The notes: generated from the sequence alone by a model not told the origin. A stretch of DNA of 23,692 nt from DATEOR01 sp035273885 (GCA_035273885.1 DATEOR010000005.1:1-23692), one strand, 5' to 3'; counted from the first letter of the stretch, positions 15,030 through 22,357 are shown. Numbers and translations: made by a program.

Positions 15030-16591
15030 TCGACGACCGCCCCCGCGCCTCCTCGCCTCGGATCGCCGGCTGCCTGGAGCTCGCCGTCGGCACCCAGCCC
15101 GACCACGGACGCGCCGCCGAAGTAGAGATTGCGCCCGCTCCAGCGGACGATCTCGTAGCCCGCAGCCTCGAGCTCGTCGGCGGTCTCGGGCTCGATCCCT
15201 CCCTCGAGCTGGAGCGCCCCGCCCTCGAGGTGTACGCGTGGTGCCTCGATCGCCTCGCGCACGGAGAGCCCGTGGTCGAGCACGTTGACGATGATCTGCA
15301 GGATCGCAGCGCGCAGGCGAATCGACCCGGCGCTGCCGACCACGAGGCGCGGCCGTCCGCTTTCGAGCACGACCGAGGGGGCCATCATGCTCGTCAAGCG
15401 GTTGCCCGGTGCTCCTTCGCGCCCGCCGGGGTTCAGGTCCTCCTCACCCAGCATGTTGTTCACGTGGATCCCGGTGCCCGGCACGGTCACGCCGGAGCCG
15501 CAGCCCGTCGAGGCCGAGAGCGACGCGGCGTTTCCGCGCGCGTCGACGACGCTGATGTGAGTCGTGGACGGGAGCCCGGCCGGCTCCGGAGCGAACTGCC
15601 GGACCTGTTTCCGAGCCCGCCGAGCGGCAGCGGTGAGGTTCTCCTCGGTGAGAAGGCGCCGTGGAAGGCCTCCGCGGCTGAGTCCGCTCAGGAAGCCCGG
15701 CCCCCGGGCGAGCTGCGCCTCCCGCATCACCTCCGCGAGCGCCGCGAGCGCGCGGGCGCTCCCGGGCTCGCCCGCTCCGCCGAGGCGGTGAAGGACGCTC
15801 AGCGCGAACGCGATCAGAAGGCCGCCCGACGAAGGCGGCGGATTGGAGACGAACTCCCACCGGCGGTACGGCACGCGAACCGGCCGGCGCCGGATCACGC
15901 GGTAGCTCTCGAGATCGCTGGCGGTCAGCGTGCCGCCGCCCTGCTGCACCGTGGCGCCGATCGCGCGGGCCAGCTCGCCGCGGTAGAAGGAGTCCGGCCC
16001 CTCTGCAGCCAGGCGGTGGAGGGTCTCCGCGAGGTCCGGCATGCGCAGGCGCTCGCCCGGCTCGAGATACGCGTCTCCTCCGTAGATCCGCCTGGTCTCC
16101 GGCTCCGCGCGCAGGATCGGGTCGAGAATCCGGTGCAGGAAGCCCTGCTGCTCGTTGACCTCGACGCCCTCACGCGCCAGACGCGCCGCGGGTGCGATTA
16201 GTTCGGCCCACGGGATCCGGGCGTAGGCTGCGTGCGCCGCCCCGAGCCCTGCCACTGCGCCGGGGACCGCACAGGACGCGGCGCCGATGAGGAAGACCTG
16301 GCTCAGGCCGGGCTCGAACTCCACGTCCACAGCCCTCATCGCCGCACGCTCGCCCCGCGGAACATCGCGCCCCGGAAAGGCGACGAAGAAGTCCAGCAGC
16401 CGGTCCGTGTGGTCGGAAGCGCGGTGGACGAGCATGAAGCCGCCCGCGCCCGGCCCGGTCAGCGGGCTCTCGGCCACCCAGGAGACGAACGCAGCCGCGA
16501 TGCAGGCGTCGACCGCATTGCCGCCCGCGGCGAGGATCTCCGCGCCTGCCTGCGCGGTGAGCGGATGCCCGGCCGCGACTGCGCCTTTCAT
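15026..16591 (-). CDS. ggt: Gamma-glutamyltransferase-like Ntn hydrolase, no signal peptide
   Basis: This 521-residue protein is a gamma-glutamyltranspeptidase family member, an Ntn hydrolase that self-cleaves before a catalytic threonine. The cleavage motif LPSTTHISVVDARGNAASLSAS is intact, with Thr343 as nucleophile. GAVAAGHPLTAQAGAEILAAGGNAVDACIAAAF, VNNMLGEEDLNP and VVGSAGSIRLRAAILQII are the other family blocks. Two things are unusual. It starts directly at the mature domain without a signal peptide, so it should be cytosolic. The usual substrate-binding D-x-R-E-x-A-P segment is replaced by DFFVAFPGRDVP, losing the arginine. It may therefore act on something other than glutathione. A -10-like TACCCT ends 6 nt before the ATG, and no ribosome site is visible. 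Confidence 0.9.
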   Translation of the reverse strand: MKGAVAAGHPLTAQAGAEILAAGGNAVDACIAAAFVSWVAESPLTGPGAGGFMLVHRASDHTDRLLDFFVAFPGRDVPRGERAAMRAVDVEFEPGLSQVFLIGAASCAVPGAVAGLGAAHAAYARIPWAELIAPAARLAREGVEVNEQQGFLHRILDPILRAEPETRRIYGGDAYLEPGERLRMPDLAETLHRLAAEGPDSFYRGELARAIGATVQQGGGTLTASDLESYRVIRRRPVRVPYRRWEFVSNPPPSSGGLLIAFALSVLHRLGGAGEPGSARALAALAEVMREAQLARGPGFLSGLSRGGLPRRLLTEENLTAAARRARKQVRQFAPEPAGLPSTTHISVVDARGNAASLSASTGCGSGVTVPGTGIHVNNMLGEEDLNPGGREGAPGNRLTSMMAPSVVLESGRPRLVVGSAGSIRLRAAILQIIVNVLDHGLSVREAIEAPRVHLEGGALQLEGGIEPETADELEAAGYEIVRWSGRNLYFGGASVVGLGADGELQAAGDPRRGGAGAVVE

Positions 16592-16597
16592 GCCGAG

Positions 16598-16603
16598 AGG
16601 GTA
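16598..16603 (-). promoter_or_regulatory. Putative -10 box (TACCCT) of ggt
   Basis: On the minus strand TACCCT is followed by 6 nt and the ATG of ggt. It lies in the 28-bp gap after ftsZ. The spacing fits a leaderless transcript; no -35 box is clear. Confidence 0.4.
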
Positions 16604-16619
16604 CTCCCCTTCGAGCGCG

Positions 16620-18029
16620 TTACAGGTCGCGCAGGAAGCTTGGCGGCTCGAGCATGTCGTCCGGTTCGGAGAGCTCCACCGGCCCGCGCGGCGACGGCGA
16701 GCTGAGCCCGGACCGGCCGCCGAGGCCGGTCGCGATCACCGTGACCCAGATCTGCCCGGAGAGCCGCTCGTCGATGGTCGCGCCGAAGATGATGTTCGTC
16801 TCCTCGGTCGCGGCCTCGCGCACCACTTCCGCGGCCTCGTTGACCTCGAGCAGCGTCAGGTCGTCGCCGCCCGCGATTGAGAGGAGGATGCCCCTGGCAC
16901 CCACGATCTCCGTGTCGATGAGAGGCGAGCGCAGGGCCCTCTCGGCCGCCTCGCGCGCTCGGGTTTCCCCCGTCGCGAAGCCGATGCCCATGATCGCGGA
17001 GCCCGCGTCGCTCATGATCGTGCGCACGTCCGCAAAGTCGAGGTTGATGAGGCCGGGCATCGTGATGAGATCGCAGATGCCCTGCACGCCCTGGCGCAGG
17101 ACGTCGTCCGCGATCCGGAACGCGTCGAGCATCGATGTGGAGCGCTCGAGCACCTCGAGCAGCCGGTCGTTCGGGATCACGATCACGGTGTCGCAGACCT
17201 CGCGGAGCTCGTGGACGCCCTTCTCGGCCTGGGAGCGCCGGCGCGTTCCCTCGAAGCGGAACGGAAGCGTGACGATTCCGACCGTGAGTGCGCCGACCTC
17301 GCGCGCGATGCGCGCGACGACGGGTGCCGCCCCCGTGCCGGTCCCCCCGCCCTCGCCGGCGGTCACGAAGACCATGTCCGATCCACGGAGGACGTGCTTG
17401 ATCTGGTCGTAGGCCTCTTCGGCCGCCTCGCGGCCGAGGTTCGGATCGGACCCGGAGCCCAGGCCCTGGGTCAGCTCGCGCCCGATGTGGAGCTTGATCG
17501 GCGCCTCGCACGTCCGCAGCTGCTGGATGTCCGTGTTGACCGCGATGAACTCGACCTGCGAGATTCCGGCCTCGATCATGCGGTTGACCGCGTTCAGCCC
17601 ACCGCCGCCGACCCCGACGACGCGGATGACAGCAAGGTAGGCGGCCGACTCCGGGCGCGGCGCGCGGTGGATCCGCGGCACGGGCTCGACCATGGCGGCC
17701 GCGGGCGCAGGATCGTAGGTCCGCTCCACCGGCGCCGGGGATAGCGGCTGCGGGGCAGGCTCGGAGCGGGGCGCTGGAGGCTCCGACGGCGGCGCGACCG
17801 GCTCCGCGACTGACGCGTCCGAGGAGCTCCTCACGGTCTCGCGCTCGGGCTCCCGCTCAGCGGGACGCGAAGGCGGTGCCGACTGTTCCGGGGCGGCGTG
17901 CTCGACGGTGGGCGCCTCGGCCGACTCCTGGCCGGCGCGCCCACGCTCTGCTTGTCGCTGCGCAGCCTCGGTCGCCTTGAACAGCTCGGCCAGTGGGCCC
18001 TCACGCATGCTCGCGCGGCGTCGCGCCAT
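16620..18029 (-). CDS. ftsZ: FtsZ with long N-terminal extension
   Basis: The 469-residue protein is a tubulin-like GTPase that polymerises into the division ring. The GTPase core starts near residue 134 (AVIRVVGVGGGGLNAVNRMI). The signature GGGTGTG is at 227-233, and the T7 loop NLDFAD (Asn329, Asp331, Asp334), which completes the neighbour's active site, is intact. Unusually, residues 1-130 form an extra N-terminal region: a basic start and short amphipathic helix (GPLAELFKATEAAQRQAERG), then a Pro/Glu/Ala-rich disordered stretch. By contrast, only about 20 residues separate the core from the C-terminal FtsA/SepF-binding-type peptide DDMLEPPSFLRDL. The start is ATG 18029, preceded by a perfect AAGGAGGT with 5-nt spacing inside the end of parA. 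The frame is open further upstream, but that part is antisense-like parA shadow. Confidence 0.93.
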   Translation of the reverse strand: MARRRASMREGPLAELFKATEAAQRQAERGRAGQESAEAPTVEHAAPEQSAPPSRPAEREPERETVRSSSDASVAEPVAPPSEPPAPRSEPAPQPLSPAPVERTYDPAPAAAMVEPVPRIHRAPRPESAAYLAVIRVVGVGGGGLNAVNRMIEAGISQVEFIAVNTDIQQLRTCEAPIKLHIGRELTQGLGSGSDPNLGREAAEEAYDQIKHVLRGSDMVFVTAGEGGGTGTGAAPVVARIAREVGALTVGIVTLPFRFEGTRRRSQAEKGVHELREVCDTVIVIPNDRLLEVLERSTSMLDAFRIADDVLRQGVQGICDLITMPGLINLDFADVRTIMSDAGSAIMGIGFATGETRAREAAERALRSPLIDTEIVGARGILLSIAGGDDLTLLEVNEAAEVVREAATEETNIIFGATIDERLSGQIWVTVIATGLGGRSGLSSPSPRGPVELSEPDDMLEPPSFLRDL

Positions 18030-18834
18030 TGAGCACCTCCTTCGCAAGGTCACGGTAGGCATTGGCGGCCGGGCCGGACGAGTCGTACTTGAGCACCGAG
18101 CTGCCCTCGACGGGCGCCTCGGCGTAGCGAACGGTCTTCTTGATCCGCGTTTCGAAGACGAGGTCTCCGAAGTTCTCCTTGAGCATCTCGACCGCCTCCC
18201 GGCTGTGCACGGTTCGGGAGTCGTACATGGTCGGGAGGATCCCCTTGATCTCGACAACCGGATTCAGGTTTTCCCGGATCATGCTGAGCGTGTTCTCGAG
18301 CTGGACGAGACCGCGCAGGGAGAGGTACTCGCACTGGACGGGGACGATGACGCCGTCGGAAGCGGTCAGGGCGTTGATCGTGAGGAGCCCCAGCGACGGC
18401 GGCGTGTCGATGAGGATGTAGTCGTAGCGGTTCCGCACCGGGAGCAGCGCTTTCTGCAAGGCGCGCTCGCGACCGATCATGCTCGACAGGGCAAGCTCGG
18501 CTCCGGCGAGGTCGATCGACGAGACCGCGACGTCCACCTCGGCCCGATGGATGACCTCCTCGACCGGCATCGAGTGGACGAGGACGTCGTACATCGAGCG
18601 CTCCACCTGGTCCGGATCCATGCCCTGGGACATGGTCAGGTTGCCCTGCGGGTCGAGGTCGACGATGAGCACGTCGAAGCCGTGCTCCTTGAACGCGACT
18701 GCAAGGTTCAGCGTGGTGGTGGTCTTCGCCACGCCACCCTTTTGATTAGCGAAGGCGATGACCTGGCCCAGCGTTGCTCCTTTAGAAGTGGACGTCCGCT
18801 TGCGCGGACGCGGAAGAATCCCCGAAAGCCCCAT
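18001..18834 (-). CDS. parA: ParA/Soj-type ATPase
   Basis: A 277-residue Walker-type ATPase of the ParA/MinD superfamily, the class that positions chromosomes, plasmids and division proteins on nucleoid DNA. It has a basic 23-residue N-terminus, then QVIAFANQKGGVAKTTTTLNLA with the deviant Walker A signature lysine (Lys32) and the P-loop Lys37. IVDLDPQGNLT (Asp61 region) and Walker B YILIDTPPS (Asp143) follow. LSLRGLVQLENTL and the C-terminal helix (PAANAYRDLAKEVL) match Soj. No parB or parS-like cluster is seen in the window. The 3' end overlaps ftsZ by 29 nt and contains its ribosome site, so the two are translationally linked. It may be a MipZ/PomZ-like regulator of FtsZ or the chromosomal Soj. 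ATG 18834 lacks a strong ribosome site. Confidence 0.92.
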   Translation of the reverse strand: MGLSGILPRPRKRTSTSKGATLGQVIAFANQKGGVAKTTTTLNLAVAFKEHGFDVLIVDLDPQGNLTMSQGMDPDQVERSMYDVLVHSMPVEEVIHRAEVDVAVSSIDLAGAELALSSMIGRERALQKALLPVRNRYDYILIDTPPSLGLLTINALTASDGVIVPVQCEYLSLRGLVQLENTLSMIRENLNPVVEIKGILPTMYDSRTVHSREAVEMLKENFGDLVFETRIKKTVRYAEAPVEGSSVLKYDSSGPAANAYRDLAKEVLNGATPREHA

Positions 18835-18854
18835 GAGGGGTCGTGTTTCGTGTC

Positions 18855-18863
18855 ACGGTAGCA
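18855..18863 (-). promoter_or_regulatory. Putative extended -10 (TGCTACCGT) of parA-ftsZ
   Basis: On the minus strand TGCTACCGT matches the extended -10 pattern TGNTANNNT and lies 20 nt before the parA ATG. A TTGACC is upstream, but at only 14 bp from the TACCGT hexamer, too close for a normal -35. Confidence 0.4.
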
Positions 18864-18882
18864 CAATCCTTCTCGGTCAATT

Positions 18883-18912
18883 AACCCGCAAATCGGCTGC
18901 AAATAGCGGGTT
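18883..18912. repeat. 7-bp inverted repeat upstream of parA
   Basis: AACCCGC (18883-18889) and GCGGGTT (18906-18912) are exact reverse complements with a 16-nt spacer that contains part of a GCAAAT direct repeat (18888-18893 and 18899-18904). The repeat lies between the end of the agmatinase gene and the parA promoter. It could be an operator or a weak terminator; no T-run follows. Confidence 0.45.
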
Positions 18913-18938
18913 GCGGCGCTGAATCCGGGTGAGAAAGG

Positions 18939-19877
18939 TCAGCGACGGAGCGCGAGGAGCGAGAGCATCTCGAAGCACGCGTTCGCAGCGAGGAAGGCCG
19001 TCACGCCCGACGGATCGTACGGAGGCGACACCTCGACGCAGTCGAAGCCGCGGAAATCGAGCCCCGTGAGCGCACGGACGAAGGCCAGGGCTTCCCGGCT
19101 CGACGGGCCGCCGACCTCGGGCGTCCCGGTGCCGGGCGCGAACGCCGGGTCGACGAAGTCGACGTCGAAGGAGAGAAAGCAGGGCGTATCGCCGACCCGC
19201 GCGCGCACTCGTTCGGAGAAGACCCCCGGTCCAAGCGCCGCCAGCTCCTCGTAGGAGAGTGCATCGAAGCCGAGCTCTGCGGGAAGCGCCGCGTCGCTCT
19301 TTCCGTTGAGCGATCCGCGCATGCCGGCCTGGACCGAGCGCGCGGGGTCGATGAGGCCCTCCTCGACGGCGCGTCGCACGACGCTTCCATGGAAGAGCTT
19401 CTGCCCGAAGTACTCGTCCCAGACGTCGTGGTGGGCGTCCAGCTGCACGAGCGCAAGCGGACCGTGAACCGCGGCGAGCGCGCGTAACTCGGCGAGGAGC
19501 ACCGTGTGGTCGCCGCCGAGCCCGAGCGGAACCACGCCCGCGGCTGCAACCTCCGCCAGCGCCGCAGCCGACCGCTCGAGGGAGTTCTCGGTCGAGCCCG
19601 GCACCGTGGCCACGTCCCCGTAATCCGCGAGCGACAGTCGTCCGCAGACGTCGACGTCCAGTATTGGGTTGTAGTTGCGCAGCATCACCGAAGCGCTGCG
19701 AATCGCCTCCGGCCCGAAGCGCGAACCGCTCCGAAAGACCTGGGCCCCGTCGCTCGGGATTCCGACCACGGCGACGTCGACCTCGTCGAGATCTCTTACG
19801 TGCGGAAGGCGCATGAACGTCCGCGGGCCCGAGAACCGCGGAGTCTCGAAGGCATCCGGCGGTCCGTAGCGCGGCAT
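18939..19877 (-). CDS. speB: Agmatinase / ureohydrolase family protein
   Basis: A binuclear-manganese ureohydrolase of 312 residues. Agmatinase splits agmatine to putrescine and urea; guanidinobutyrase and related enzymes share the fold. The metal-binding motifs are complete: GGDHTV (His124), LDAHHDVWDEYFG (Asp147, His149, Asp151) and SFDVDFVDPAFAPGTGTPEVGG (Asp238, Asp240). The N-terminal RFSGPRTFMRLPHVRDLDEVDVAVVGIPSD is typical of SpeB-like members. I chose ATG 19877 because a perfect TATAAT ends 10 nt before it and homology begins nearby. An in-frame start at 19937 would overlap the upstream small gene. There is no ribosome site, so the mRNA is probably almost leaderless. The exact guanidino substrate is not certain. 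Confidence 0.9.
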   Translation of the reverse strand: MPRYGPPDAFETPRFSGPRTFMRLPHVRDLDEVDVAVVGIPSDGAQVFRSGSRFGPEAIRSASVMLRNYNPILDVDVCGRLSLADYGDVATVPGSTENSLERSAAALAEVAAAGVVPLGLGGDHTVLLAELRALAAVHGPLALVQLDAHHDVWDEYFGQKLFHGSVVRRAVEEGLIDPARSVQAGMRGSLNGKSDAALPAELGFDALSYEELAALGPGVFSERVRARVGDTPCFLSFDVDFVDPAFAPGTGTPEVGGPSSREALAFVRALTGLDFRGFDCVEVSPPYDPSGVTAFLAANACFEMLSLLALRR

Positions 19878-19887
19878 CTGCGCGGCG

Positions 19888-19893
19888 ATTATA
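19888..19893 (-). promoter_or_regulatory. Consensus -10 box (TATAAT) of the agmatinase gene
   Basis: TATAAT on the minus strand lies 10 nt before the ATG and overlaps the TAA stop of the preceding small gene. No TTGACA-like -35 is visible. The spacing predicts a leader of only a few nucleotides. Confidence 0.6.
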
Positions 19894-20113
19894 GGGAGGT
19901 TCCCGTCGCCACCTCCTCTCCGAGACCGGCGCGGCAATCGGCGAGAGCCGTCCGCGCTCGGCCGCGGCTGTCCAGCTTCTCCGCGGCGATCCAGCGCTCG
20001 CCCTCGGTCAAGAGGCTCCGCACCTCCGCAAGGAGATCGGACGCGGCAGCGCCCTCCCGTCGAAGGGCATCGATCCGCTCGAGTCGCTCGAGTACCTGCC
20101 TGGCCTCGTCCAT
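19889..20113 (-). CDS. Small helical protein, unknown function
   Basis: A 74-residue protein, MDEARQVLERLERIDALRREGAAASDLLAEVRSLLTEGERWIAAEK and a further helix with two alanine-rich turns. Hydrophobic residues spaced 3-4 apart suggest a short coiled coil or helical hairpin. It has no membrane segment. The ATG is preceded by GGAGG at a short distance and by TAGCGT ending 6 nt upstream. Its TAA stop is part of the agmatinase -10 box. I recognise no family. Confidence 0.6.
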   Translation of the reverse strand: MDEARQVLERLERIDALRREGAAASDLLAEVRSLLTEGERWIAAEKLDSRGRARTALADCRAGLGEEVATGTSL

Positions 20114-20119
20114 GCCTCC

Positions 20120-20125
20120 ACGCTA
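20120..20125 (-). promoter_or_regulatory. Putative -10 box (TAGCGT) of the 74-residue gene
   Basis: TAGCGT on the minus strand is followed by GGAGGC and the ATG. The hexamer fits TANNNT at the 6-nt spacing seen for ggt and DUF3052, though GGAGG also allows ordinary ribosome binding. Confidence 0.35.
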
Positions 20126-20148
20126 GGAGGCAAGAACGCGCGTGTGTG

Positions 20149-20337
20149 TCACGCGGTGTGCCGAGATTTCCGGCAATCGCGCCAGTAGGCGATCAGGACG
20201 ATCGCCATGCCGGCGAGGGCGATCGAGAGCAGAACCCAATCGCGTCGATTGATGACCGCGAGAAGAATCCCGAGAATGAACGCGACCCGGAACCCGATGC
20301 AGCGCCGACGCTGGAGCCGGTCGCTGCCGGTCGTCAT
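20149..20337 (-). CDS. Small two-helix membrane protein
   Basis: A 62-residue protein with a basic N-terminus (SDRLQRRRC), a hydrophobic helix (IGFRVAFILGILLAVI, about residues 14-29), a charged turn (NRRD) and a second helix (WVLLSIALAGMAIVLIAYW), ending in a basic tail. Positive charges at both ends suggest that N- and C-termini are cytoplasmic. It somewhat resembles DUF3099-like small actinobacterial membrane proteins, but I cannot assign it. The ATG overlaps the stop of the preceding 420-residue gene (ATGA), so it is the last gene of the lhr-nei unit. Confidence 0.7.
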   Translation of the reverse strand: MTTGSDRLQRRRCIGFRVAFILGILLAVINRRDWVLLSIALAGMAIVLIAYWRDCRKSRHTA

Positions 20338-21596
20338 CCCGCGGCGACGACCCGAGCGGCCGTCGTGACCTGGGGCCGGGGCCTCAGGCCGAGAAGAGCC
20401 TCGTCGAGGGCAACCACGAGCTCCGAGCGATCCGGATGCAGCAGGGTCTCCACCAATGCACGCCGAACCGCGTCCTCCGCGCGCGCGCCCGGCCCATCCC
20501 CGTCGAGAAGCGAGCGGAAGGCAGTCAGCAGCTCGGAGCGCTCGCGGGCGGTCTCGCCGAGGAGCACCGCTGTCCTCATCGCCGCCGCCCAAGCCCCCTC
20601 GTCACAGCCGAAGAGCGCCTCGAGGGCCTCGCGAAGCTCGTCCGAGCGCAGCGGCCCTTCGTGAAAGAGCGCGAGCTCCCAACGCTCGAGCGCCTCCAGC
20701 AGCTCGGGATCGCCGGGCGCTTCCGCGAGCCGGCGCTGTAGCTGGACCGCGAGCTGGGCGCGGAAGGGGTCGAGGCGCGTGGCCTCCCCGGGCGGCACCT
20801 GCGCCGCAAGCGGGGGCACCGGGCGAACGCCATACGGTCTCCAGTCGAGGCGTTCGAACAGGACGGGCCCGGCGGCGACGGCCCCCGGAGTGGCGAGACG
20901 AAGAACGCTTACCGCGAGGCCGACCTCGGCGGGAGCATCGGGCACCTCGCAAGCCGTGCCGTCGAGGTCGCGCTCGAGCTCGAGGACGAGCATGCGGTCG
21001 ACCTCGCGCCCGAAGTCCTGCGGTAGGAGTCGGCCGGCCTCCGGCCAGGATGCGGTGAGCTCGCCTGCCGCAGCCGGGCGCACTCGCAGGCCGCGACCGA
21101 GCTCGATCTCACCACCCGCGGTGAGCCCGACGAGAGGGGCAAGGGCGGCGTAGGCACGGCGCTCGCCGAACAGGGAGAGCTCGAGCTCGGAATACGCGCG
21201 CTCGAACGCGGCGTCGTCCCAGTCGAATGCGCCGCACGACTCGGCAGTGCGCGTCAGAAGCGGGATGAGCACGGTGCGTCGCAGCGCCTCGTCCTCCCCG
21301 ACGCGCTCGCCCGCGTGTGCCTGCGCGAAGATTCCGGCGGCCGGCTCGTCCTTGAGCGCGGCCAGGGCCTCGGTGGCATCGTCACGACGGCCGAGCCGTT
21401 CGGCCCGAGCTTCGACGAAGGAGCCGATCAGCGGGCGGTACTCGTACAGCGTCGGACGGTTCGGGCCACCGTGCTCCTCGAGAGAGACGGGGATGTCCGC
21501 GCCCGATTCGAGCTCGCGGCCAAGCTCGAAGAACGCGCCGAGGCAGAACGCCCGCAGCGCACGAAAGAGATGGGGAGACCGAGGGCCGGGAGGCAC
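20334..21596 (-). CDS. 420-residue protein of unknown function in lhr-nei operon
   Basis: I recognise no domain in this acidic, Leu/Ala/Glu-rich soluble protein. The N-terminal half has FELGRELESGADIPVSLEEHGGPNRPTLYEYRPLIGSFVEARAERL and helical segments (DEALRRTVLIPLLTRTAESCGAFDWDDAAFERAYSELE). The middle is strand-rich (EIELGRGLRVRPAAAGELTASWPEAGRLLPQDFGREVDRMLVLELERDLDG). The last third is helical (QLQRRLAEAPGDPELLEALERWELALF). The start is GTG 21596, with GAGGG upstream and only 10 nt after the nei stop; the longer open frame upstream is antisense shadow of nei. Position between nei and a membrane protein, and behind lhr, suggests a role near DNA repair, which is inference only. Confidence 0.75.
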   Translation of the reverse strand: MPPGPRSPHLFRALRAFCLGAFFELGRELESGADIPVSLEEHGGPNRPTLYEYRPLIGSFVEARAERLGRRDDATEALAALKDEPAAGIFAQAHAGERVGEDEALRRTVLIPLLTRTAESCGAFDWDDAAFERAYSELELSLFGERRAYAALAPLVGLTAGGEIELGRGLRVRPAAAGELTASWPEAGRLLPQDFGREVDRMLVLELERDLDGTACEVPDAPAEVGLAVSVLRLATPGAVAAGPVLFERLDWRPYGVRPVPPLAAQVPPGEATRLDPFRAQLAVQLQRRLAEAPGDPELLEALERWELALFHEGPLRSDELREALEALFGCDEGAWAAAMRTAVLLGETARERSELLTAFRSLLDGDGPGARAEDAVRRALVETLLHPDRSELVVALDEALLGLRPRPQVTTAARVVAAG

Positions 21597-21606
21597 GCCA
21601 CCCTCG

Positions 21607-22356
21607 TTACGCCCCGCACGGCTCCGTTCCTTCCTGGCAGGTGGGGCACCAGTACGCCATCCGGGCCTCGTCACCCTGCGGCCAGGAGCGGATCGAAGTC
21701 CCGCAGCGGAGACATGGACGACCCGCGCGCCGGTAGACGGAATGTCGACGGCGACCGCGCGGCGCCCGCATGAGGCTCGCCGCCGCGCTGAGCGCCAATC
21801 GGAGCCGCTCGTCGTCCACGTCGCGGAGCGCGACCCAAGGCTTGAGCCGCGCAGCGTAGAGCGCCTCGGCCTTCCACATGTTCCCGATGCCCGCGACGAG
21901 CGTTTGGTCGAGAATCGCCTCCCCGAGCGCGCGGCTCTGCCCGGTCGTTCGGAAGCGGACGAGCATCTCGTCGAGGTCGGGAGGCGCGGCCATGATGTCC
22001 GGCCCCAGCCGGGCCGTATGGCCGCGCCCGAGCTCGAGAACCGGTCCCCGGCGCTGGACGGCCTGCCAATCGGCGCCGCGAAGCACGAGCCACGGCATGC
22101 CGAGGATGGGCCGGCCGGCCGGCTCGACGCGCCAGCGCCCGTGCATGCGCAGATGGCTCCGCACGACTGTGCCGTCCTCGAACGTGAGCAGAAGGTTCTT
22201 CCCCACCGCCTCCACCCGCTCGAGCCGGCGGCCGTCGATCCGCTCGGCGATCCCGAGGAGCGCAGCCCTCGGATGCGGAGAGTCCGCGCGAACGATGTCT
22301 CCCTCCAGCACGCGGAGGCGTTCCGCCGTGCGATGGATCGCATCTCCTTCGGGCAC
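21607..22356 (-). CDS. nei: Formamidopyrimidine-DNA glycosylase / endonuclease VIII
   Basis: A bifunctional base-excision repair glycosylase/AP lyase that removes oxidised pyrimidines or purines. After removal of the initiator residue, the N-terminus is PEGDAIHRTAERL: the proline is the Schiff-base nucleophile and Glu the proton donor. Lys53 in VGKNLLL is the conserved lesion-contact lysine. The helix-two-turn-helix is QTLVAGIGNMWKAEALYAARLKP. The C-terminal zinc finger has Cys215, Cys218, Cys237 and Cys240. The length (249) is slightly short. The start is GTG 22356, one base after the lhr stop, with GAGG nearby. PEGD rather than PELPE favours the Nei (endonuclease VIII) branch. The lhr-nei adjacency is also known from mycobacteria. 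Confidence 0.94.
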   Translation of the reverse strand: MPEGDAIHRTAERLRVLEGDIVRADSPHPRAALLGIAERIDGRRLERVEAVGKNLLLTFEDGTVVRSHLRMHGRWRVEPAGRPILGMPWLVLRGADWQAVQRRGPVLELGRGHTARLGPDIMAAPPDLDEMLVRFRTTGQSRALGEAILDQTLVAGIGNMWKAEALYAARLKPWVALRDVDDERLRLALSAAASLMRAPRGRRRHSVYRRAGRPCLRCGTSIRSWPQGDEARMAYWCPTCQEGTEPCGA

Positions 22357-22357
22357 G

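Noticed and set aside
18030..18257. Extension of ftsZ upstream of ATG 18029
   Set aside because: It lies in a different frame of parA with a low-complexity Arg/Ser/Pro translation, whereas ATG 18029 has a perfect ribosome site.
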